Below, piece after piece: positions 1 to 7,498 of a DNA stretch of 32,174 bases. The DNA lies in the NCBI GenBank assembly GCA_004556545.1, contig SFGO01000021.1, forward strand, positions 1-32,174, given 5' to 3'. The stretch comes from Clostridiales bacterium (GTDB lineage Bacteria; Bacillota; Clostridia; Christensenellales; Aristaeellaceae). The translations under genes were made by a program, and so were the position numbers. How positions within the stretch are numbered: the stretch's first letter is position 1; the number at the start of each line of letters is the position of its first letter. The notes beneath the pieces are model-generated. The model made no database searches and had not been told where the DNA came from. It was given only the letters and a program-made list of their open reading frames with translations.

Positions 1-187
1 AGTCGCAGCAACTCTCGCCCCATGCGTCCTCTTCTATGGCGTTCTCCTCTTCAGACTCTTTCCTCTTTCCCTGTCCAATATGTTTGACAAACCTACAGGT
101 TTCCGTTGTTTTTTCAAGATTTGCAGCGCTTTTGGGCGAAGAAACAGGGGCGGATGTGCCCGGAGCAGAAAGAAGCAGCAGGATCCC

Positions 188-862
188 TTATTCCCTTTCC
201 GGCACGAACATCATGCCGAAGCTGACGGAAAGCAGCGCGCAGCAGATCCAGATGGCTTTGGTTCCCAACGCCGCCGTCAGGATGCTTCCAAGCCCTGCGC
301 CCACGCCGAAAACCAGAATCACGCCGAAATAGGTCAGTGCTTTCTGCAATACCGCCTTCTCCCGGGTACGAAAATACACGCAGAGCGCCTCGGTGCCGCT
401 GCGCATGTTGCCGATGCACATGGTGCTGGCATAAGCGTGACCCCGCACTTTATGGAAGGTCTGCACCTGCATGGCGCAGACAAACGACACCAGCGCGTTG
501 GCCAGCGGCTCCAATGTCTGCGGCAGAAAGCCCACGATTCCCAGCAGCGCCATTTCCCCTAAGAGGATGATCTGCCGCCAGTGGAGCTTTTCCGCATTTT
601 TCAGCCGGATATGGATACCTTCCGCCGCAGCCGTTCCGATCAGAAAGAAAGTGACCGGGATCAGGTATTTCCATACGGTCGGCCAGTCGCGCCGGAACAG
701 CGCCGTGCTGAGCAGCACGATATTGCCGGTCTGTGCGTTGGCGAAGACTTCGCCCCGGCAGCAATAGGTATAAGCGTCCTGAAAGCCGCCGGAGAGAATG
801 ATAAAAACAGCCGCCCGGAAGCTGTCGGACATCTGCCCCCGGAAGGGCTTAAAGCGCTTCAT
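188..862 (-). CDS. DUF1275 / YoaK-family membrane protein
   Basis: A 224-residue integral membrane protein with about six hydrophobic segments. Residues 10-45 carry the hallmark DUF1275 block: a GGF-x-DA-x-TY motif followed by G-x-VFANAQTGN and a hydrophobic run. The family (YoaK) is widespread and its transport or sensing role is unproven. The reading frame extends to 928, but the ATG at 862 has a good ribosome site (AGAGGAAAA) just upstream and gives the expected family length. Its first codons overlap the last 14 nt of the small membrane gene 849-1130, so the two are translationally coupled and share the promoter at 1202-1230. The divergent LysR gene is the obvious candidate regulator. Family assignment is firm; function is unknown. 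Confidence 0.85.
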   Translation of the reverse strand: MKRFKPFRGQMSDSFRAAVFIILSGGFQDAYTYCCRGEVFANAQTGNIVLLSTALFRRDWPTVWKYLIPVTFFLIGTAAAEGIHIRLKNAEKLHWRQIILLGEMALLGIVGFLPQTLEPLANALVSFVCAMQVQTFHKVRGHAYASTMCIGNMRSGTEALCVYFRTREKAVLQKALTYFGVILVFGVGAGLGSILTAALGTKAIWICCALLSVSFGMMFVPERE

Positions 863-1130
863 GGGTTTTCCTCTTTTCCGGAAGGGCAAAAACAAAAGAG
901 GCATAGGAAAGCATGAAGCCCAGGGCAAACAGAATCATCGCGGCATAATGGCCGTCCACGGCGCAGCGAATGACGGCCAGCGCAAGCCCCGCGCCGAAAA
1001 TCAGCGCTGTCATCCGGACGTTCCGATTTTCTTGGCCCGCCCGGCGAGCCGTCCGAAGCGCCAGCCACAGCAGGGCGACGTCCCAAAAGATCCCCATCCA
1101 TCCTTCCAGCAGCTGTTCCATCGTTCCCAC
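849..1130 (-). CDS. Small three-TM membrane protein, unknown function
   Basis: A 93-residue hydrophobic protein with three predicted membrane segments, at about residues 9-26, 38-58 and 62-82, and a basic C-terminus. The start is GTG at 1130 behind AAAGGGATGA; an ATG at 1121 is an alternative and would remove only three residues. It is the first gene of a two-gene operon with the DUF1275 protein, overlapping it by 14 nt, which suggests the two membrane proteins are made together and may act together. I do not recognise a family. Real-gene support comes from the coupling, the sigma-A promoter in front of it, and the coherent hydrophobic pattern. Confidence 0.65.
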   Translation of the reverse strand: MGTMEQLLEGWMGIFWDVALLWLALRTARRAGQENRNVRMTALIFGAGLALAVIRCAVDGHYAAMILFALGFMLSYASFVFALPEKRKTHEAL

Positions 1131-1180
1131 TCATCCCTTTTTCCTGACTTTTCAAGTGCTCCGCGTTCTGCGAGCCGTCC

Positions 1181-1209
1181 TTGATTTCCAGAACCGGAGA
1201 TAGTATAAT
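1181..1209 (+). promoter_or_regulatory. Sigma-A promoter of the LysR gene
   Basis: TTGATT at 1181-1186 and TATAAT at 1204-1209 are separated by exactly 17 bp. Transcription would start near 1216, leaving a leader of about 70 nt before the LysR start at 1285. The -10 box overlaps the -10 of the opposing promoter (1202-1207). Confidence 0.7.
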
Positions 1210-1230
1210 GAGAATGCTTCCATGTGTAAA
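1202..1230 (-). promoter_or_regulatory. Sigma-A promoter of the small-membrane/DUF1275 operon
   Basis: On the minus strand TTTACA (1230-1225) and TATACT (1207-1202) are 17 bp apart. The start point would be near 1195, about 65 nt before the GTG at 1130. The -10 shares four bases with the plus-strand TATAAT, so only one polymerase can occupy the site at a time. Confidence 0.7.
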
Positions 1231-1260
1231 ATGTATGATTGATATATTCGCTATACACAT
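1222..1260. promoter_or_regulatory. Inverted repeat, candidate LysR operator
   Basis: ATGTGTA at 1222-1228 is perfectly repeated in inverted orientation as TACACAT at 1254-1260, with centres 32 bp apart, about three helical turns. The left arm overlaps the -35 of the minus-strand promoter. LysR-type regulators usually bind dyads in the divergent region next to their own gene, so this is a plausible recognition plus activation half-site pair. The assignment is inference. Confidence 0.45.
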
Positions 1261-1284
1261 AAATGATAGGAAGGAGGCGTTCGA

Positions 1285-2178
1285 ATGTACGTCAGCTACG
1301 ACCGCTATCGAATCTTTTATTATGTGGCCAAATACGGCAACATTTCGCAGGCCGCCAAGGTGCTGCTGAGCAATCAGCCCAATTTGACCCGCATCATCAA
1401 AAATCTGGAAGGGGAGCTGGGCTGCACCCTGTTTGCCCGTACCAGCCGGGGCATGAAGCTGACCCCGGAGGGCCAGCGCCTATACGACCACGTGCGGATC
1501 GCCGTGGAGCATATCGAAGCGGGAGAAGCGGAAATCAACGAAAACCGCAGTCTGCACAGCGGCACCATTTTTGTCGCTGCCAGCGAAGTGGCGCTCCGCT
1601 GCCTGCTGCTGCCGGTGCTGAAAAAATACCGGACGCTTTATCCGGGCGTTCACATCCGCATCAGCAACCATTCCACGCCTCAGGCCATCGCGGCTCTGAA
1701 GGACGGCACGGCGGATATTGCCGTCGTCACAACGCCGACGGCTCACTCGGCCTCGCTGGTGGAAACCAAAGTGAAAACGATCACGGAGGTGGCCGTTTGT
1801 TCCCCCTTCTTTTCCGCGCTGACCAACCGCACGGTTTCGCTGGAGGAGCTGCTGACCTACCCGCTGATCTCGCTGGGGACGGATACGAAATCCTTCGAGT
1901 TTTATTCTGAAATTTTCACCAGCCACGGTCTGCCCTATCAGCCGGACATCGAGGCCTTTACTGCCGATCAGATTCTGCCCATGGTGGAGGCGGATCTGGG
2001 CGTGGGCTTCGTTCCACGGGATTTTCTGCGGAAGGACAGCGCCGTATGCCAGATTGCCCTCAAAGAAAAGATCCCGGAGCGAAGCGTAGTGCTGATCCAA
2101 CGAAAAGAGCAGCCGCTAAGCGTGGCTGCCCGGGAACTGAAACGGATGATTCTGGAAGGGGAAACGACTGGGAAATGA
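1285..2178 (+). CDS. LysR-family transcriptional regulator
   Basis: A 297-residue regulator of normal LysR length. Residues 5-62 form the winged helix-turn-helix (NISQAAKVLLSNQPNLTR, then the ARTSRG wing with LTPEG). Residues about 90-290 form the type 2 periplasmic-binding-protein-like effector domain, with a GTIFVAASE opening and a GVGFVPRDF segment near the end. The start is set by the strong site AGGAAGGAGG about 9 nt upstream. It is transcribed divergently from the small membrane/DUF1275 operon, through overlapping promoters and an inverted repeat, the usual arrangement for a LysR regulator of its neighbour. The co-inducer is unknown. No terminator is seen between its stop and the repeat element that begins 16 nt downstream. 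Confidence 0.92.
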   Translation: MYVSYDRYRIFYYVAKYGNISQAAKVLLSNQPNLTRIIKNLEGELGCTLFARTSRGMKLTPEGQRLYDHVRIAVEHIEAGEAEINENRSLHSGTIFVAASEVALRCLLLPVLKKYRTLYPGVHIRISNHSTPQAIAALKDGTADIAVVTTPTAHSASLVETKVKTITEVAVCSPFFSALTNRTVSLEELLTYPLISLGTDTKSFEFYSEIFTSHGLPYQPDIEAFTADQILPMVEADLGVGFVPRDFLRKDSAVCQIALKEKIPERSVVLIQRKEQPLSVAARELKRMILEGETTGK

Positions 2179-2193
2179 GAGGACAGCGCATCG

Positions 2194-2758
2194 CAGAGCG
2201 TTAAAAAGTGGAGGTGCAGGAGGCACTGCTGCCACTCAATCGTCGCGGGGTCTACTGCCGTAGTCCCCGCTTGTTTCGTGTCACACCTGCGGGTCGCTAA
2301 CCGCCTGCGGCGGTTGTGCCCGCCGGGCACCCGCTTCCCTACGGTGCCTGCCGGAGTTATAGGGCGGCGAGAAGGAGCGCGCATCCAGTGGATGCAGCTG
2401 CCGAAGGCAGCTAGCGACTGACAGCCGTCAACCGAAACGAGGATCTGGCACGGCAGTGCCAAAGACGACGATTGAGGTTGCGGAACAGCGCCCCTAACCC
2501 TTGTGCCGCAGCACTTCCCCCGCAAACCAGCTTAAGGGTGCGTAGCACCGAGGACGAGGACAGCCCGAAGGGCTACCGCAGTCCGAAGCCCGCCGCCAAG
2601 GGAGGCCGAAGGCCGACTAGCGCCAGAAATGGCTGAAAGCCATGAAGCGCGTAGCCAAGCCCAAGCGTAGCGCAGGGCTTGGCCGCAGACACGCAGGGCG
2701 GGCCGCAAAGCGCTGTTTGCGGGCAACGGCGGCCAACTTGGGATTTTTCGACACTCTG
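2194..2758 (+). repeat. Hairpin-rich dispersed repeat, long copy (copy 1)
   Basis: A 565-bp non-coding element bounded by imperfect terminal inverted repeats: CAGAGCGTTAAAAA at 2194-2207 and TTTTTCGACACTCTG at 2744-2758, whose reverse complement is CAGAGTGTCGAAAAA. The left 100 bp match copy 3 at 32076 with only a few differences. The right end and the middle blocks match copy 2 at 7543. It holds at least ten short perfect hairpins, for example at 2299-2315, 2316-2330, 2381-2395, 2396-2412, 2419-2430, 2446-2461, 2537-2549, 2562-2574, 2604-2614 and 2629-2643. CTCAATCGTCG at 2235-2245 is repeated inverted at 2466-2476. No convincing gene lies inside it. It fills the space between the LysR gene and the terminator of the opposing secreted-protein gene. 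It is MITE-like in form, but no transposase or clear target duplication is visible. Confidence 0.85.
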
Positions 2759-2808
2759 GAGCGACTAACGAGCCTATTTCGACTTTCTTCATTTCAAAAA
2801 ATTTTTCA

Positions 2809-2857
2809 TCAAAAATCCCCCTTCCCCGCAGCGTTTTCGCTGCGGCAGAAGGGGGAT
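2809..2857 (-). terminator. Rho-independent terminator of the SH3b/PG-binding gene
   Basis: A long hairpin with arms at 2815-2833 and 2838-2857 (CCGCAGCG, loop TTTT, CGCTGCGG, extended by a CCCCCTTC/GAAGGGGG outer stem). Read on the minus strand it is followed by TTTTTGATG. It lies 22 nt beyond the stop codon of the gene ending at 2879. Confidence 0.8.
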
Positions 2858-2878
2858 ACTTTTGTTTCTTCGTCTCTG

Positions 2879-5467
2879 TTATTTGCAGAGGGCAGGCCAT
2901 TTTTGCTTGGCGTAGTTGTAGGCCTGATCGGCGGCGGCGTTGTGCTGATTGATGACCGTCTGGTTCGCACTGCCGTGGCCGGCGGAGTTGTAGAAGCGGA
3001 CGCAGAAGCAGCCGTAGAAGTTGTTGTTTTCGTAAAGCAGCTTGCCGTTGGGGAACTTCTGGGTGCTCAGGCCGTCCTTGGCGCCGATGCCCATGAAGCC
3101 ATGGGGCCAGCCGTAGATGCTGACGGCATAGACCTTGCCGTTCACGTTCAGCAGGGCGGGACGGCGATCCCACGCGCTGCCGATCTTCGTCACGCCGGTC
3201 AGCTTGCCGCTGTAGTCGGGCCAGGTGTAGTTGGCGTTGTTGTTGGAGTTGTCGGCAACGATCTTGGACAGCTCGTCGCTGGTGGGCCGGCGGGCCGGAT
3301 AGGTGAAGCCCACGGCTTCGCACATGGCCTTGGTGTCTGCCTCGGTGTAGGGCACCGCGTCGGGATGGTTGGTGCCGCCGGTGCGGTAGATGGTGAAGAC
3401 CTTGCCGCTGGTAATATCCAGCACCGTGGCGAAGGTGTACTTGGGCCAGAAGTTGCCCTCGTCCGCCTGCGTCCAGGTGGGCTTGGTGATGGAGGTAATG
3501 GTGCCGAAATCCGCCACGGTGGTGCTGCCGCCGCTGCTGCTTCCGCCGCCGGGGTTGGGGTTCACGCCGGAGCTGGCGGAGCCGTTGGACACCTGCTTGG
3601 CCAGATTGGCCATGGCCGCCCAGGTATTGACGCCCATCACGCCGTCCCGATCCAGCTTCTGCGCCCGCTGGAAGTTCTTCACCGCCGCCTCGCTGGCAGC
3701 GCCGTAGGTGCCGTCCAGCGCGCCGGTGTAGTAGCCCAGCACGTACAGGCCCAGCTGCATGGCGTAGACGCGGACGTCGCCTACCAGCGTGCCGTCGTTA
3801 TAGAACTTGTCGTTCATGGTGCTGTTCCACAGCTGCAGCACATAGGCGGCCAGCTGGGTATCGTTCATCACGCCGGAGGAAACGTCGGAGTACAGGGCAT
3901 AATAGAGCTTGCTCTGATAGTAAAGCGTGCAGTAGACCGCGCTGTCCGAGCCGGTGACGGTGGAATCGCTGGCCATCTGCACCACCGCGCCCTGAGGAGC
4001 GGTCATGGCCACAGCCGTCCGGCTGGCGGTCGTGTACAGAGAGGTATTCATAGGAAGGGTGATGTACTTGCGGGGGTTGACAGCCGTGCTGCCGCCGGAG
4101 GAAGAGCCGCCGCCGCTTTCCCCGACCACGGTGGCGCAGTCGCCGCGCACATAGCCGGTCACGCTGCCCGTGCGGACGGGATACCAGGTGTAGCCGCCGG
4201 AGGCGACGGACGCGCCGATCATCTCCACCACGGAGCCCTTGGCCAGCACCACGCCGGTCTTGGCGCCGCCGGGCGTCTTGCGCACCCGGGTGCTGACCTT
4301 GGTGATTTCCACCTTGCCGGTCACGGTGACAGAGCCGCTGGAGCTTCCGCCGGAACCGCTGTTGCCGCCGGAGCTGCTGCCGCTGCCGCTGGCATTGACG
4401 TAAGTGCCCATCAGCCAGCCGGTATTCACGCCGTAGGAAACCTTGTACCACGTCACGCCGCCAGAGGTCTTCGCGTCAATGTAGGCCAGCTTCACGCCCA
4501 TGGGCACCACGCCCAGCCGGACGGAGGACTTGGAAGAGCTCTTGCGCAGGTTTACCTTGGCGGTGGTGGTCAGTGTGCCGGAGGCAGTGCCGGTGGAGGA
4601 GGAGGTCACGTTCACATAGGTGCCCATGAGCCAGCCGTTTTTGTTGTTGTACAGAACCTGATACCAGGTCACGCCGCCGGAGACGGAGGTGTTGTAGTAG
4701 GTCAGAACGGAATTCACCGGCACGCTGGCCAGCTTGGCGGAGTTCTGCGTGGCCTTTTCCCGCAGATTGACGGAGGCAACAGTGCGGAGGGTGCCGCTGG
4801 TGCCCATCGTCCCGGTAGAACCGGAGGACGAAGAACCGGAAGAACTGCCGGAGGAGCCGCCGGAGGAAGAGCCTCCCTTGTTTCGGGCCAGCGCAAACAA
4901 AGCCTGCTGGGTCAGGGGGCCCGCGTCGCCGTCCTTGCTCAGGCCGTTGGCCCGCTGGAACTTGTACACGGCCTTCTCAGTGCCCTTGCCGTAGCTGCCA
5001 TCCAGACTGTCGGAATAGTAGCCCAGCGTCTTCAGCGCCAGCTGCAGGGCGTATACCCGCATTTCGCCGATCAGGTTCAGCTCCTGCTTCAGCGTGGTAT
5101 AAGCAGTGGAGGTCCACAGGCTGCTGCGCACATAATTCTGCGCGTCCGCCTCGCTGATCTGGGTCGCTTCCGTGGCCAGAATGCGGTAGACGCCGCTGTT
5201 ATAGTACACATAGTAGTATTCCTGACCGTTGTAACTCACCTTGGCGGGGTTCTGCAGGATCAGCACCGTGCCCGCCTGCAGAATGGTAGCCGCGTTGGCC
5301 GAGTCATACACGTTCGCGCCCGCCAGACTGACCTGAACAAAGGCCGCCGCGTCGGCCCGGGCTGAAACGGGCAGGCTCAGCGCCCCCAATGCGATGCACA
5401 GTGCCAATGCCACGGCGCATGCGCGTCTCAGACTGGCGCAGGATTTTTGGATGCAGTTTGCTGTCAT
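2879..5467 (-). CDS. Secreted SH3b and peptidoglycan-binding protein
   Basis: An 862-residue exported protein. The signal peptide covers residues 1 to about 38 (basic start, hydrophobic core, SARA end). Next come an SH3-like segment (42-95), a first PG_binding_1 domain (about 130-192, ending with the K-FQRANGLSKDG-GP pattern), a Ser/Gly linker, three bacterial SH3 domains (about 225-287, 298-360, 390-450, each with VNLR or TRVR and a GGVTWY-type strand), a further SH3-like segment (470-530), and a second PG_binding_1 domain (560-625). The C-terminal 200 residues form a separate domain, with TGGTNHPD, RRPALL, GWPHGFMG and FCVRFYNSAGHG motifs. I have seen similar C-termini in wall-binding proteins of Firmicutes but cannot name an activity. 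The start has GGAGG 8 nt upstream and its own sigma-A promoter. Probable role: wall-attached protein. Confidence 0.88.
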   Translation of the reverse strand: MTANCIQKSCASLRRACAVALALCIALGALSLPVSARADAAAFVQVSLAGANVYDSANAATILQAGTVLILQNPAKVSYNGQEYYYVYYNSGVYRILATEATQISEADAQNYVRSSLWTSTAYTTLKQELNLIGEMRVYALQLALKTLGYYSDSLDGSYGKGTEKAVYKFQRANGLSKDGDAGPLTQQALFALARNKGGSSSGGSSGSSSGSSSSGSTGTMGTSGTLRTVASVNLREKATQNSAKLASVPVNSVLTYYNTSVSGGVTWYQVLYNNKNGWLMGTYVNVTSSSTGTASGTLTTTAKVNLRKSSSKSSVRLGVVPMGVKLAYIDAKTSGGVTWYKVSYGVNTGWLMGTYVNASGSGSSSGGNSGSGGSSSGSVTVTGKVEITKVSTRVRKTPGGAKTGVVLAKGSVVEMIGASVASGGYTWYPVRTGSVTGYVRGDCATVVGESGGGSSSGGSTAVNPRKYITLPMNTSLYTTASRTAVAMTAPQGAVVQMASDSTVTGSDSAVYCTLYYQSKLYYALYSDVSSGVMNDTQLAAYVLQLWNSTMNDKFYNDGTLVGDVRVYAMQLGLYVLGYYTGALDGTYGAASEAAVKNFQRAQKLDRDGVMGVNTWAAMANLAKQVSNGSASSGVNPNPGGGSSSGGSTTVADFGTITSITKPTWTQADEGNFWPKYTFATVLDITSGKVFTIYRTGGTNHPDAVPYTEADTKAMCEAVGFTYPARRPTSDELSKIVADNSNNNANYTWPDYSGKLTGVTKIGSAWDRRPALLNVNGKVYAVSIYGWPHGFMGIGAKDGLSTQKFPNGKLLYENNNFYGCFCVRFYNSAGHGSANQTVINQHNAAADQAYNYAKQKWPALCK

Positions 5468-5548
5468 ACTGCCGACCTCCGTTATATTTCATCGCGTCCG
5501 GCAAGGGGCGCTTCTTATCAAACGCCATGAACCCTCCATAGCATCCCT

Positions 5549-5577
5549 ATAATATTACAAATTTATTACAATGTCAA
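5549..5577 (-). promoter_or_regulatory. Sigma-A promoter of the SH3b/PG-binding gene
   Basis: Minus-strand TTGACA (5577-5572) and TATTAT (5554-5549) are 17 bp apart, in an AT-rich stretch that may act as an UP element. The transcript start near 5542 gives a leader of about 75 nt. Confidence 0.75.
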
Positions 5578-5613
5578 TGCTCGTTTTTCAAATTTGTTTT
5601 ATTTTTCAGGGGA

Positions 5614-5635
5614 TCAGGCGGAAAAATCCGCCTGA
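5614..5635. repeat. Perfect inverted repeat between divergent promoters
   Basis: TCAGGCGGA, loop AAAA, TCCGCCTGA: nine perfect pairs and a 4-nt loop. It lies upstream of both divergent promoters (5549-5577 minus, 5681-5709 plus) and has no U-tract on either strand, so it is not a terminator. It could be an operator or simply a cruciform-forming insulator. Confidence 0.5.
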
Positions 5636-5680
5636 AATGTTACAAAACGGATTTGCTTTTGACGGCTTCCGCCGGAAGGA

Positions 5681-5709
5681 TTTACAAACGGCCTTCGGAA
5701 CCGTATAAT
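5681..5709 (+). promoter_or_regulatory. Sigma-A promoter of the phosphoglucomutase gene
   Basis: TTTACA at 5681-5686 and TATAAT at 5704-5709 with a 17-bp spacer. The transcript would begin near 5716, about 36 nt before the start codon at 5752. Confidence 0.8.
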
Positions 5710-5751
5710 ACAAAGGCGTACATTTTGAAATATCGGGAGGCGTGATGGATC

Positions 5752-7476
5752 ATGGGCTACCGGGAAAATTATCAGGCGTGGCTGTGCGATTTTGCGGCGG
5801 ATGAGCAGGCCGTGGCCGAGCTGAAGGCCATCGAGGGCGATGAAAAGGAAATCGAAGATCGCTTTTACCGCAATCTGAGCTTCGGTACGGCGGGCATGCG
5901 CGGCGTACTGGCCATGGGCATGAACCGCATGAACGTCTACACCGTGCGCCGGGCCACTCAGGGACTGGCGGACTTTCTTTCCGCCGACGAAGAAAGCAAG
6001 CGCCGGGGCGTGGTCATCGCCTACGACAGCCGCCGGATGAGCCGGGAATTTGCCGAGGAGACCGCGCTGGTGCTCTGCGCCAACGGCGTGCATGTTTTCC
6101 TGTTTGACGCGCTGCGGCCCGTGCCCATCCTGAGCTACGCCGTGCGCCACCTGCACGCGGCGGCGGGCGTGGTCATCACCGCCAGCCATAATCCGCCCCA
6201 GTACAACGGCTACAAGGTCTACGCCGAAGACGGCGCGCAGATCAGCCCCGAGGTAGCCGCCGAAGTGACCGCCAAGATCGACGCGCTCAGCTTTACCGCC
6301 GCTAAGCGGATGGAGCGGGAAGCCGCGCTGGCCGACGGCCTTCTGCAGATCATCGGCAATAAAGAAGTAGACGACGACTACATCGCGCAGGTCAAAACGC
6401 TGAGCATCCATCCCGACATGGTGCGGGAGGAAGGCAAAAACCTGAAGATCGTCTACACGCCCCTTCACGGCAGCGGCAATGTGCCCGTGCGCCGCATCCT
6501 GAACGAGATCGGCATCACCAACGTCAGCGTGGTGAAGGAGCAGGAGAACCCCGATCCCAACTTCTCCACCCTGAAGGTGCCCAATCCCGAGGATCCCTCC
6601 GCCTTCACGCTGGCCATCAAGCTGGCGGACGAGGTAGGCGCGGACGCGATCTTCGGCACCGACCCCGACTGCGACCGTCTGGGCGTGGCCGTGCGGGAAA
6701 AGAACGGCAGCTTCCGTCTGCTGACCGGCAACCAGATCGGCTGTCTGATGCTCAACTACATCCTCAGCGGTAAGAAGGAGCTGGGCACGCTGCCGACAAA
6801 CGGCGCGGCGGTGAAGAGCATCGTCTCCACCGAGCTGGCCCGGCCCATCTGCGCCGCCTACGGCGTGGAGCTGTTCGATACGCTGACGGGCTTCAAGTTC
6901 ATCGGCGAAAAGATCCAGCAGTTCGAGGACGAAAAGAGCCACACCTTCCTCTTCGGCTTTGAGGAAAGCTACGGCTTCCTGTCCAGCACCTTCGTGCGGG
7001 ACAAGGACGGCGTGAACGCCTCCCTGCTGATCGCCGAGGCCGCCGCCTACTACCGTACCAAGGGCAAAACCCTGTGCGACGTGATGCAGGAAATTTTCCA
7101 GACGTATGGCTACTATCTGGAGCATGTGGAATCCACCACCCTGCCGGGCATCGACGGCCTGAAGGTCATGGGCGAGATCATGAGCCGGGTGCGGGAGAAT
7201 CCCCCTGCCGAGATCGGCGGCATGAAGGTGGCCCATGTGAAGGACTACCTCCGGGGCACGGACACCGAGCTGGCCACGGGCGCCGTGGCGAAGCTGGACT
7301 ACCCCAAGAGCGACGTGCTGTACTTCGCCATGGAGGGCGGGCACTTCGTCTGCGTCCGTCCCAGCGGCACCGAGCCCAAGATCAAGCTGTACGTCAACGT
7401 CAACGACCGGGACGAAACCAAGGCCAAGGAGCTGCTCCAGCACCTGACCGAAGAAGCCCGGAAGCTGCTGAAATAA
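5752..7476 (+). CDS. pgcA: Phosphoglucomutase / phosphomannomutase (alpha-D-phosphohexomutase)
   Basis: A cytoplasmic enzyme of 574 residues that interconverts glucose (or mannose) 1-phosphate and 6-phosphate, feeding wall polymers and glycogen-type sugars. All four family sites are present: the phosphoserine loop TASHNP with Ser145; the magnesium loop DPDCDR with Asp304, Asp306 and Asp308; the sugar-binding loop GFEESYG (Glu404/Glu405); and the phosphate-binding loop RPSGTEPK starting at Arg536. Length fits the Bacillus PgcA type rather than the shorter GlmM. The ATG follows GGGAGGCG by about 10 nt. It has its own promoter and is followed by a terminator at 7499. Which sugar is preferred cannot be read from sequence. 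Confidence 0.93.
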   Translation: MGYRENYQAWLCDFAADEQAVAELKAIEGDEKEIEDRFYRNLSFGTAGMRGVLAMGMNRMNVYTVRRATQGLADFLSADEESKRRGVVIAYDSRRMSREFAEETALVLCANGVHVFLFDALRPVPILSYAVRHLHAAAGVVITASHNPPQYNGYKVYAEDGAQISPEVAAEVTAKIDALSFTAAKRMEREAALADGLLQIIGNKEVDDDYIAQVKTLSIHPDMVREEGKNLKIVYTPLHGSGNVPVRRILNEIGITNVSVVKEQENPDPNFSTLKVPNPEDPSAFTLAIKLADEVGADAIFGTDPDCDRLGVAVREKNGSFRLLTGNQIGCLMLNYILSGKKELGTLPTNGAAVKSIVSTELARPICAAYGVELFDTLTGFKFIGEKIQQFEDEKSHTFLFGFEESYGFLSSTFVRDKDGVNASLLIAEAAAYYRTKGKTLCDVMQEIFQTYGYYLEHVESTTLPGIDGLKVMGEIMSRVRENPPAEIGGMKVAHVKDYLRGTDTELATGAVAKLDYPKSDVLYFAMEGGHFVCVRPSGTEPKIKLYVNVNDRDETKAKELLQHLTEEARKLLK

Positions 7477-7498
7477 TGGAATCGACTGGTTCATACAA

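Noticed and set aside
92..105. AAACCT-AC-AGGTTT near the left edge as an operator
   Set aside because: The dyad has a 2-base centre and no promoter could be placed with confidence next to it; the adjoining gene is outside the window.
1968..2525. Possible coding frames within repeat copy 1
   Set aside because: They cross hairpin arms and are not shared by the other copies; conservation follows stems, not codons.
2194..2758. CRISPR array
   Set aside because: The short repeats are different hairpins, not a constant repeat with regular unique spacers, and no cas gene is present.
2642..5365. A 907-codon plus-strand frame opposite the SH3b/PG-binding gene and running through the repeat
   Set aside because: Same codon-aligned shadow effect; composition is low-complexity His/Gly/Val and it starts inside the non-coding repeat.
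5614..7494. A 626-codon minus-strand frame opposite phosphoglucomutase
   Set aside because: Codon-aligned shadow; all active-site motifs of the mutase are on the plus strand.
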